From NCBI GenBank assembly GCA_041752635.1, contig JBGSWC010000390.1:1-5020 (forward strand): DNA of 5,020 nucleotides, read 5' to 3'. The position numbers and the translations under genes were made by a program. Each line of letters starts with the position of its first letter. The first letter of the stretch is position 1. The stretch comes from JBGSWC01 sp041752635. Lineage in GTDB: Bacteria > Planctomycetota > Planctomycetia > Pirellulales > Lacipirellulaceae. Positions 1 through 5,020 of this stretch are shown here, piece after piece. A model generated the notes under the pieces. The model did no database searches, was not told where the DNA came from, and was given only the letters and a program-made list of their open reading frames with translations.

Positions 1-204
1 TCAGAATCCCACGGCAATTGCCTCCGCTGCGGTGATGAACTGCCTGACGGCGTGCGATTTTGCGTCGCTTGCGGCACACAAAATCTCGACGCCGACGCGG
101 GGCCGTTAGTGAAAGCCCAACTCGACACGAAGGTCGATACCACGCGACGAACTCTCGAACGATTCGTCTATTGGTGGCGTCATTTGTTCGGCATACGTCG
201 TTAA
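1..204 (+). CDS. C-terminal end of a zinc-ribbon protein (5' partial)
   Basis: The frame is open from the first base to TAA at 202-204, giving 67 visible residues with no plausible start, so the gene begins upstream. Visible residues 7-24 form a zinc ribbon: CLRC, ten residues, then CVAC followed by G, the pattern of the small zinc-ribbon families often named zinc_ribbon_2 or DZR. The remaining ~43 residues are charged and end in a basic, aromatic stretch (FVYWWRHLFGIRR), possibly a short amphipathic helix. Such ribbons bind one zinc and are usually structural or protein-binding; a ribbon alone does not reveal function. Most of the protein is missing, so nothing specific can be said about its role. 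The coding call rests on the intact frame and the well-formed cysteine pattern. The next gene starts 79 bp downstream on the same strand. Confidence 0.75.
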   Translation, partial: SESHGNCLRCGDELPDGVRFCVACGTQNLDADAGPLVKAQLDTKVDTTRRTLERFVYWWRHLFGIRR

Positions 205-283
205 CGAAAAAAACAGATTCGGACGACTAGGTGAGCCGTTAAGACATACATACTGTTGCCGAATTCAAGAGAGAAAAATTGTC
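205..283 (+). other. Short intergenic gap upstream of the DUF6398-like gene
   Basis: These 79 bp are AT-richer than the flanking genes, with an A-run at 207-213 just after the upstream stop. I see no stable hairpin, so no intrinsic terminator is visible. TACATA at 247-252 could serve as a -10 element, but nothing 16-18 bp upstream resembles a -35, so I do not call a promoter. The gap is long enough to hold one. Confidence 0.4.
267..274 (+). promoter_or_regulatory. Weak purine-rich ribosome binding site
   Basis: AAGAGAGA ends nine bases before the ATG at 284. It contains GAG but not the full GGAGG core, so it is at best a weak Shine-Dalgarno. It supports the ATG at 284 over the overlapping out-of-frame starts at 256 and 279. 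Confidence 0.35.
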
Positions 284-814
284 ATGGCAAAACGAAAACC
301 AACCGCCGCCGCCAAGAACGACGAAACAAAGAACCAAGCCGTCGAAAAAATCGCCTCGCTTGTCGACGCATTCTGCAAAGAACACCTCAACGAAGAGTAC
401 GCCGAACTCTGCCTGCAGCTCACCCAAAAGCTGGCGCGTAAACGACCGTCTCCTTTGCTGAGCGGGAAACCCACCACCTGGGCCTGCGGTATCGTCCGTA
501 CGATTGGCTGGGTCAACTTTCTCGACGACAGTTCGCAAAAGCCCCATATGAAGCTCACCGCCATCGACAAGGCGTTCGGCGTTGCCGAGAGTACCGGTCA
601 AGGGAAGTCGAAACTGATCCGCAATCTGTTCCGGATCGGGACGTTTGACCCCGACTGGACGCTGCCCAGCATGATCGCCGAAAACCCGATGGCCTGGATG
701 ATCGAAGTGAATGGGTTCGTCTTGGACGCGAGGTTCTTGAAGCGAGAGATTCAGGAGGAGGCATTTCGGCAGGGGATGATTCCGTTTGTCCCCGATCGTC
801 CGCAAACGGACTGA
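284..814 (+). CDS. DUF6398-like protein of unknown function
   Basis: This encodes a 176-residue soluble protein with no signal peptide or membrane segment. After a basic, low-complexity tail (residues 1-20) comes a single domain that I recognise from memory as DUF6398. Landmark blocks are DAFCKEHLNEEYAELC (28-43), ARKRPSPLLSGKPTTWACGI (51-70), VNFLDDSSQKPHM (77-89), a helical stretch ending KAFGVAESTGQGKSKLIRNLF (96-116) that could be a helix-turn-helix, FDPDWTLPSM (121-130), and a tail EIQEEAFRQGMIPFVPDR (155-172). The function of the family is unknown to me; DNA or RNA binding is only a guess from the helical block and basic patches. The ATG at 284 is preceded by a weak purine-rich site and immediately precedes the lysine-rich tail. 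The gene stands between a zinc-ribbon gene and metG, with gaps of 79 and 168 bp, so no operon role is implied. Confidence 0.88.
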   Translation: MAKRKPTAAAKNDETKNQAVEKIASLVDAFCKEHLNEEYAELCLQLTQKLARKRPSPLLSGKPTTWACGIVRTIGWVNFLDDSSQKPHMKLTAIDKAFGVAESTGQGKSKLIRNLFRIGTFDPDWTLPSMIAENPMAWMIEVNGFVLDARFLKREIQEEAFRQGMIPFVPDRPQTD

Positions 815-820
815 TCTTTC

Positions 821-845
821 GTAGCCGAAGTGGCCAACACTTCGG
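821..845 (+). repeat. GTAG-headed REP-like hairpin after the DUF6398-like gene
   Basis: GTAG at 821-824 is followed directly by a perfect 8-bp stem, CCGAAGTG (825-832) and CACTTCGG (838-845), with a GCCAA loop. It begins six bases after the TGA at 812-814. The GTAG head plus hairpin matches the REP-element design and resembles the hairpins at 3072-3148. No T-run follows, so an intrinsic-terminator reading is weak, though the hairpin could still protect or end the upstream transcript. Confidence 0.55.
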
Positions 846-931
846 GGCGCTGCGTTAACGCCTGCGAATTCTTGCGAATCCGGCTACAGTTCGCTTGCGG
901 AAGTCCCTCCCGCACTGTTGGCGACTCCTGC

Positions 932-937
932 TACAAT
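932..937 (+). promoter_or_regulatory. Possible -10 element of the metG promoter
   Basis: TACAAT, one mismatch from TATAAT, lies 45 bases before the metG ATG and would start a transcript near 944, leaving a leader of about 40 bases. A weaker TACAGT lies at 885-890. No good -35 sits 16-18 bp upstream of TACAAT (909-914 reads CCCGCA), and TTGCGG at 895-900 is too far. The call rests on one hexamer and its position. Confidence 0.3.
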
Positions 938-982
938 AGCCACCCCGCGAGCCTTTTATCCCACTTTTGTGTCCGTCACTGC

Positions 983-3070
983 ATGTCCCGTCGCATTCTT
1001 GTTACTAGCGCATTGCCCTACGCCAATGGTCCGATTCATATCGGCCATTTGGTCGAGTACTTGCAGACCGATATTTGGGTACGGTTTCAAAAGCTAAGGG
1101 GGCATCGTTGCCTCTACATGTGTGCCGACGATACGCATGGGACCGCCATTATGATTTCGGCCAAGAAGGCCGGCGTCAGCGAAGAAGAGTTTATCGCCCG
1201 CGTCAGCCAAGAACACCAACAGGACTTCGCCGACTTTGGCATCGAGTTCGACAACTACGGCAGCACCAACAGCGAGGCGAGCCGTGCGATTTGTCACGAG
1301 ATTTGGGCCAAGATTGTCGACGCCGATTTAGTGACCGAGCGCGCTGTCGAGCAGCCTTATGACCCGGTCGAAGAGACGTTTCTAGCCGATCGGCTGATTC
1401 GTGGTACCTGTCCTAACTGCAAGTCGCCCGATCAGTATGGCGACCACTGCGAGAAGTGCCTCACTAACTATGCGCCGAGCGATCTGATCGACGCCCGCAG
1501 TGTGCTGAGTGGGGCGACGCCCGAACTTCGGCAGGCGCCCCACAAGTTTGTCGAGCTCGAAAAGCTGCGGCCGTTTCTCGAAGAGTGGGTCGACACGAGC
1601 GGCGCGTTGCAGGGGGAGATTGCCAATTACTTGAAGGGGCATTTTCTGAATGCCAAAGACGACGCTGGCAATTTGCAGCCGCTCCGCGATTGGGACGTGA
1701 CCCGCCCGCGCAAGTACTTTGGCTTCGAGGTGCCCGACTTCCCCGGCAACTACTGGTATGTTTGGTTCGACGCGCCGATTGGTTACATCGGCTCGAGCAA
1801 AGAATGGTGTGACCGCCATGGCGAGTCGCTTGACGACTGGTGGCGTTCGCCCGAGAGTGAGATCCATCACTTCATCGGCAAAGACATTACTTATTTTCAC
1901 ACGCTGTTTTGGCCCGGCATGCTCAAGACGGCCGGCTATAGCCTGCCGACGAAGGTTCACATCCACGGTTTCTTGACCGTCGATGGCGAGAAGATGAGCA
2001 AGAGCAAGGGGACGTTCGTGATGGCGCGGACGTACCTGAACCACTTAGAGCCGAGCTACCTGCGTTACTTCTATGCGACGAAGCTCACGAGCCGGGTCGA
2101 AGACCTCGACCTGGCGGTCGATGAGTTTGTGGCGAAGGTGAACACCGATTTGGTGGGCAAGGTGGTGAACCTGGCGAGTCGGTGCGCGAAGTTTGTCGCC
2201 GAGACGGGGTTGTCGAAGGTTTATCCCGACGACGGGGGACTTTTCGCGGGCGCAGCCAAAGCGGGCGACGAAATCGCCGCCGCCTACGAGTCGGGCGACT
2301 ACAGTCGGGCAATGCGAACGATCATGGCGCTGGCCGATGCCGCGAATCCGTTTGTCGAAGAGAGTCAGCCTTGGGTGCTGAACAAGCAGGCGGGCAGCGA
2401 GCAGCAGTTGCAAGACGTTTGCACGATTGGCCTAAACCTGTTTCGTCAAATTGCCATCTACCTGGCGCCCGTGTTGCCCAAGCTTGCCGAGCAAGCGGGC
2501 GAGCTGTTGGGCGATCCGATTACCAGTTGGTCGCAGGCGAGTGAGCCGCTCGTCGGCACGCCGGTGGCCAAGTTCGAGCACATGATGAAGCGTATCGAAA
2601 CCGAAAAGGTGCATGCGATGATTGAAGAGAGTAAAAGCGAAGCGGAAACGACGAATGCTGAGGGCGCTGACGCTTCCGGCTCGCTAGCGAGCGACAAATG
2701 GAACGACCCGGGCGATAGCCTCGCGGCCGAGCCATTGGCCGATGAGTGTACGTTCGACGATTTCACGAAAGTCGATTTGCGGATCGTACGCGTGGTCGAA
2801 GCCGAGCAGGTGCCCGAGGCGCGCAAGTTGCTGAAGCTGAAGTTGAGCTTGGGAGGAGGCGAATATCGCCAAGTGTTCGCCGGCATCAAGGCGGCTTACG
2901 ATCCCGAAAAGCTCGTCGGCCGGATGGTTGTGATGGTCGCCAACCTCGCGCCGCGGCAAATGAAGTTCGGGCTGAGCGAAGGCATGGTCGTCGCCAGCGG
3001 TCCCGGCGGCGAAGAAGTCTTTGTGCTCTCGCCCGATGAAGGGGCGAAAGTTGGGCAGCGCGTTCACTAA
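983..3070 (+). CDS. metG: Methionyl-tRNA synthetase, single-zinc type with C-terminal tRNA-binding domain
   Basis: This cytoplasmic class I synthetase charges tRNA-Met with methionine using ATP. The 695-residue product is close to the ~677 of E. coli MetG. The N-terminal Rossmann domain carries the signature HIGH (19-22) and CADDTHGT. The connective insert has one zinc knuckle, C143, C146, C156 and C159 (CxxC-x9-CxxC). The catalytic half closes with KMSKS at 337-341. The helical anticodon-binding domain contains NLASR (N396, R400) and W464, at the places of E. coli N391, R395 and W461. An acidic linker (about 540-590) leads to an OB-fold tRNA-binding domain at 591-695, of the Trbp111/EMAPII type, which normally supports dimerisation and tRNA binding. 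The ATG at 983 is chosen because MSRRILVTSALPYANG is the usual N-terminus. An in-frame GTG at 830 would add 51 unrelated residues and lies inside a hairpin. No Shine-Dalgarno precedes the ATG. All catalytic motifs are intact. Confidence 0.98.
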   Translation: MSRRILVTSALPYANGPIHIGHLVEYLQTDIWVRFQKLRGHRCLYMCADDTHGTAIMISAKKAGVSEEEFIARVSQEHQQDFADFGIEFDNYGSTNSEASRAICHEIWAKIVDADLVTERAVEQPYDPVEETFLADRLIRGTCPNCKSPDQYGDHCEKCLTNYAPSDLIDARSVLSGATPELRQAPHKFVELEKLRPFLEEWVDTSGALQGEIANYLKGHFLNAKDDAGNLQPLRDWDVTRPRKYFGFEVPDFPGNYWYVWFDAPIGYIGSSKEWCDRHGESLDDWWRSPESEIHHFIGKDITYFHTLFWPGMLKTAGYSLPTKVHIHGFLTVDGEKMSKSKGTFVMARTYLNHLEPSYLRYFYATKLTSRVEDLDLAVDEFVAKVNTDLVGKVVNLASRCAKFVAETGLSKVYPDDGGLFAGAAKAGDEIAAAYESGDYSRAMRTIMALADAANPFVEESQPWVLNKQAGSEQQLQDVCTIGLNLFRQIAIYLAPVLPKLAEQAGELLGDPITSWSQASEPLVGTPVAKFEHMMKRIETEKVHAMIEESKSEAETTNAEGADASGSLASDKWNDPGDSLAAEPLADECTFDDFTKVDLRIVRVVEAEQVPEARKLLKLKLSLGGGEYRQVFAGIKAAYDPEKLVGRMVVMVANLAPRQMKFGLSEGMVVASGPGGEEVFVLSPDEGAKVGQRVH
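2679..2692. repeat. Perfect 14-bp palindrome inside the metG linker
   Basis: GCTCGCTAGCGAGC equals its own reverse complement. It encodes part of the GSLAS segment (residues 566-570) in the acidic linker between the anticodon-binding and OB domains, a region that tolerates insertion. It may be chance in GC-rich sequence or the trace of a palindromic repeat inserted in frame. Confidence 0.45.
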
Positions 3071-3071
3071 A

Positions 3072-3094
3072 GTAGCACCACTCTCCGAGTGGTG
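3072..3094 (+). repeat. GTAG-headed REP-like hairpin, first of three after metG
   Basis: GTAG (3072-3075) leads directly into a perfect 8-bp stem, CACCACTC (3076-3083) and GAGTGGTG (3087-3094), closed by a TCC loop. It starts two bases after the metG stop codon. The next bases are ATTTCA, too short a T-run for a standard intrinsic terminator, although the stem could help stabilise the metG mRNA 3' end. Confidence 0.65.
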
Positions 3095-3098
3095 ATTT

Positions 3099-3121
3099 CA
3101 CGATTCGGAGAATCGTGCCAC
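3099..3121 (-). repeat. Inverted GTGG-headed REP-like hairpin, second of three
   Basis: On the plus strand this is CACGATTC (3099-3106), loop GGA, GAATCGTG (3110-3117), then CCAC. Read on the minus strand it is GTGG, an 8-bp stem and a TCC loop, the same architecture as the hairpin at 3072-3094 in opposite orientation. The two outer arms (3072-3095 and 3098-3121) match at 19 of 24 positions as an inverted repeat. Confidence 0.65.
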
Positions 3122-3126
3122 AAACA

Positions 3127-3148
3127 ACCGTCTGGCGACGGTAGCTAC
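3127..3148 (-). repeat. Third REP-like hairpin, inverted, ending in GTAGCTAC
   Basis: ACCGTC (3127-3132) pairs with GACGGT (3137-3142) across a TGGC loop. The following bases give the palindrome GTAGCTAC (3141-3148). On the minus strand the order is GTAG, CT, stem, GCCA loop, stem; this loop resembles the GCCAA loop of the hairpin at 821-845. It ends 17 bases before the ATG of the downstream gene, so it could affect that gene's translation if transcribed. Confidence 0.5.
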
Positions 3149-3165
3149 GTCGGTTGGCTCCATCA

Positions 3166-3573
3166 ATGACCCCCAAGAACTGTTTCACAATCGCGGCAAT
3201 CCTCGGTGCCGTTGGCATCGCGCTGGGGGCATTTGGCGCGCATGGTTTGCCCGACGTGCTGGTTTCACTCGGCCAAAGCGACGCTGTCGCCGGCGAGCGG
3301 ATGACGCTATTCGAAACAGCCGTGCGGTATCAGATGTACGCGACACTGGCTCTGTTGGCGTTCGCGCTGGCGGCCGATCGCTGGCCGAGTGGCCGGTGGC
3401 GGTGGGCACACGCGATGATGCTCGCTGGCGGGATCATCTTTTGTGGCGTGCTGTACGGATTGGTGTTTGCCGAAGGTCCGCTGCGCGCGGTGCTCGGCGC
3501 GTCGGCGCCAATTGGTGGTTCGCTGATGATCGCCAGTTGGATCACGGCCGCCTACACATCGTGGCGGTCGTAG
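3166..3573 (+). CDS. DUF423 (YgdD-like) small integral membrane protein
   Basis: This encodes a 135-residue hydrophobic protein, near the ~131 of E. coli YgdD. The DUF423 hallmark ALGAFGAHGL falls at about residues 18-27 in the first membrane segment, followed by a loop with FETAVRYQMYATLALLAFAL, matching the family's TA..YQ..HTLAL pattern with Y in place of the usual H. Four membrane segments are visible at roughly 6-24, 55-72, 82-101 and 109-130; the last contains the family-like ASAPIGGSLMIASW. The molecular function is unknown; these are inner-membrane proteins. The ATG at 3166 is preferred over the in-frame TTG at 3154, which would add only MAPS. No clear Shine-Dalgarno precedes either. 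The gene follows metG by 95 bp filled with hairpins and converges with the sigma-54 activator gene, 7 bp apart. Confidence 0.92.
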   Translation: MTPKNCFTIAAILGAVGIALGAFGAHGLPDVLVSLGQSDAVAGERMTLFETAVRYQMYATLALLAFALAADRWPSGRWRWAHAMMLAGGIIFCGVLYGLVFAEGPLRAVLGASAPIGGSLMIASWITAAYTSWRS

Positions 3574-3588
3574 CGGGTGTTCACTCGC
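3573..3588. terminator. Weak hairpin across the two convergent stop codons
   Basis: GCGGGTG (3573-3579) can pair with CACTCGC (3582-3588) with one G-T wobble, spanning the 7-bp gap between the DUF423 TAG and the activator TGA. A 12-bp palindrome, CGCATCGATGCG, follows at 3593-3604. Neither has a T-run on either strand. It is the only structure seen that could end both transcripts, so termination here is a guess. Confidence 0.2.
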
Positions 3589-5020
3589 CAATCGCATCGA
3601 TGCGGCTCTTCACCGTTCGTCGATCGAGCCCCAGCACTCGCGATGCTTGTTCGTAGCCCCCCGTTTTGGCATGAACGAGTTGACAGTAGTGATTCAGCAA
3701 CTCGTCGGCCGACAGTTCGCCTCGCTCGGCACGCTGGAGCCATTCGCATAAACGGGCCGTTGGTTGCCGAATTGGCGGGTGATATTCGCAGCGCACGAGT
3801 ACATTGCGGACACACTGTTCCAGCTCGCGAATGTTGCCCGGCCAGGCGTAGTCGCGCGGCATCTTCCAATTAATCCACGCCTCGACTTCTTCGACAAGTT
3901 GCGACACATCGTCGGTTGTGTCGTCGTCAATCACTCCCAGCTCTCGGCTCACGATGAACTGTAGCAAGCTGCCCAGCGCGGCCGGCGAGTCAGACAACTG
4001 CTCGCGCAGCGAGGGAACCACGATCGTGTCGCTGCAAATGCGGTAATAGAAGTCTTCGCGGAATCGCCCTTCGCGCATCTCGCAGGCGAGGTCGCGATTG
4101 GTCGCAGCAATTAGTTTGCCGGTGAACTGCCTTGGCTCGGTCTCGCCCAGCCGGCTGTATTTGCGCTGCTGAATCACGCGCAACAGCTTGACCTGAATCG
4201 CCGGATCGAGCTCGCCGATCTCGTCGAGAAACACGGCACCACCGGTGGGGCACTTTTCGAGCCAACCGGCGCGGTCGGATGTCGCCCCCGTGAATGATCC
4301 TTTGCGATGGCCAAAAAGTTCTGACTCGATGAGCGTTGGCGAAAATGCCGCCAGGTTAACGCCAATGAACATTGGTTCGCTCACGAAGCGTTTGTGCTCG
4401 ACATCGAACGGCTCGTATTGCGATAATCCAATCGCGCGGGCGACAAGTTCTTTGCCCGTGCCCGAGGGGCCCGTGATAAGTGTCGACAGCCCCGCCATGC
4501 GATCGTACAGCGAACGCCGAAAGCGACGCAGGTCGTGCGTGAAGATCGACTGCCAGACTTGAGCGCGAAGTCGGGTGGCGGGGCGTGACTGGCCGACCAA
4601 ACACATGAATATGTGCGTGAATGCGCGGCGGACCTGATAGAGACAGGCGAACAAATGGGCGTTGTCGACAACACACGCGCGATCGGCGCTCGCCACCGGC
4701 GCGAGCAGCCTCGCGCGATCGTCGGCAAATGACTGCCATGCCTTGGCGATGGCTTTGGGGCTGCCTGTTTCGTGCTCGATTGCGAGCGGCGCAAGATGAC
4801 GGTAATAGGTGACGTAAGTCACCAGGTCGTCGTAGTGAGCCACGTCGCGAGTGGCGATCGTTTGGCCTGCGTCGCAGTCGCGGCAGACTCGCTCGGCGAA
4901 TTCGCTCGCCCGCTCGGTGAGCCGATAGACGTTGGGCCGCTCGGCCGCGTCGGTCGCAGCAGTGCGACTCCAGGCCGGATCGTCGTCGACAAACGCATCG
5001 CCGAGCGCCCGGCGTTCAAG
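3581..5020 (-). CDS. Sigma-54 enhancer-binding transcriptional activator (5' partial)
   Basis: The frame runs from the right edge to TGA at 3583-3581, giving 479 visible residues; the start is outside the window. The GTG at 4843 is internal, because the coding-like frame continues upstream without a stop. In visible numbering, residues 1-178 form a helix-rich N-terminal region with no recognisable receiver, GAF or PAS domain. The AAA+ domain spans about 179-410: Walker A GPSGTGKE (184-191), L1 loop GSFTGA (241-246, normally GAFTGA), Walker B FLDEI (264-268), arginine-finger region REGRFREDFYYR (316-327), and sensor II WPGNIREL (393-400). The C-terminal 45 residues hold a Fis-type helix-turn-helix (GGYEQASRVLGLDRRTVKSRI). 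Proteins of this class hydrolyse ATP to open sigma-54 RNA polymerase promoters from upstream enhancers. The input signal is unknown, and no partner kinase gene is visible. Confidence 0.93.
   Translation of the reverse strand, partial: LERRALGDAFVDDDPAWSRTAATDAAERPNVYRLTERASEFAERVCRDCDAGQTIATRDVAHYDDLVTYVTYYRHLAPLAIEHETGSPKAIAKAWQSFADDRARLLAPVASADRACVVDNAHLFACLYQVRRAFTHIFMCLVGQSRPATRLRAQVWQSIFTHDLRRFRRSLYDRMAGLSTLITGPSGTGKELVARAIGLSQYEPFDVEHKRFVSEPMFIGVNLAAFSPTLIESELFGHRKGSFTGATSDRAGWLEKCPTGGAVFLDEIGELDPAIQVKLLRVIQQRKYSRLGETEPRQFTGKLIAATNRDLACEMREGRFREDFYYRICSDTIVVPSLREQLSDSPAALGSLLQFIVSRELGVIDDDTTDDVSQLVEEVEAWINWKMPRDYAWPGNIRELEQCVRNVLVRCEYHPPIRQPTARLCEWLQRAERGELSADELLNHYCQLVHAKTGGYEQASRVLGLDRRTVKSRIDAIGE

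Noticed and set aside
239..805. A 188-residue minus-strand open frame opposite the DUF6398-like gene
   Set aside because: It runs antisense to a gene with recognisable family blocks, has no recognisable motif, and has low-quality sequence with runs such as GGGGGW. It is a by-product of codon bias on the other strand.
852..879. Palindrome GCGTTAACGC and direct repeat of TGCGAAT (863-869, 873-879) as an operator upstream of metG
   Set aside because: Both are short and single-locus, and no regulator with this site is recognisable. They are too weak to call without comparison to relatives.
815..982. A T-box, SAM riboswitch or other leader control of metG
   Set aside because: The gap is 168 bp, and the only strong stem is the REP-like hairpin at 821-845. 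No conserved riboswitch core or terminator with a T-run lies before the start.
1382..2044. A 220-residue minus-strand open frame inside metG
   Set aside because: It is fully antisense to the catalytic core of metG, whose motifs are intact, and shows no recognisable domain. Long antisense frames are expected in GC-rich genes.
3076..3117. Intrinsic terminator of metG
   Set aside because: The stems are strong, but neither is followed by a run of T; the first is followed by ATTTC and the second by CCACAAAC. A repeat-element reading explains the heads and the inversion better. A role in mRNA 3'-end stability remains possible.
3098..3123. TGGCACGA on the minus strand as a sigma-54 promoter (-24 element)
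   Set aside because: The bases at -12 do not give the required GC (they read CG within TCCG), and the sequence is wholly explained as the head and stem of the inverted REP-like hairpin.
4841..4843. GTG at 4843 as the start of the sigma-54 activator
   Set aside because: The same frame continues upstream to the window edge with no stop and coding-like composition (for example RPNVYRLTERASEFAERV), so the gene starts outside the window.

Overview
The window looks like bacterial chromosome from a planctomycete, probably Pirellulales-like. This is an inference from four things: GC-rich codon use, start codons with little or no Shine-Dalgarno sequence, GTAG-headed hairpin repeats between genes, and a sigma-54 activator of a type I associate with planctomycetes. 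No marker here fixes the taxon.

Layout. Positions 1-204 (+) are the 3' end of a gene whose product ends in a four-cysteine zinc ribbon. After a 79-bp gap, 284-814 (+) encodes a DUF6398-like protein of unknown function. A 168-bp gap follows, with one REP-like hairpin and a possible -10 element. Then comes metG at 983-3070 (+), methionyl-tRNA synthetase of the single-zinc type with a C-terminal tRNA-binding OB domain. A 95-bp gap packed with three REP-like hairpins separates it from a DUF423/YgdD-like small membrane protein at 3166-3573 (+). Converging on that gene, with 7 bp between stop codons, is a sigma-54 enhancer-binding protein on the minus strand (3581-5020, N-terminus beyond the window).

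How the genes relate. The four plus-strand genes share direction, but hairpins lie after two of them and the functions are unrelated, so I see neighbours rather than a pathway. metG is the only gene whose biochemistry is certain. The activator should control sigma-54 promoters, but I found no convincing -24/-12 site here, so its targets are presumably elsewhere.

Most unusual content. The most interesting structure is the family of GTAG/GTGG-headed hairpins. The metG-DUF423 gap holds two 8-bp stems in inverted orientation whose sequences differ by paired, stem-preserving substitutions, plus a third hairpin. A fourth lies just after the DUF6398 gene. This fits REP/BIME-type elements. Secondary points are a GSFTGA variant of the sigma-54 contact loop and an uncharacterised N-terminal region in the activator. 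I see no CRISPR array, tRNA, rRNA, insertion sequence or defence system.
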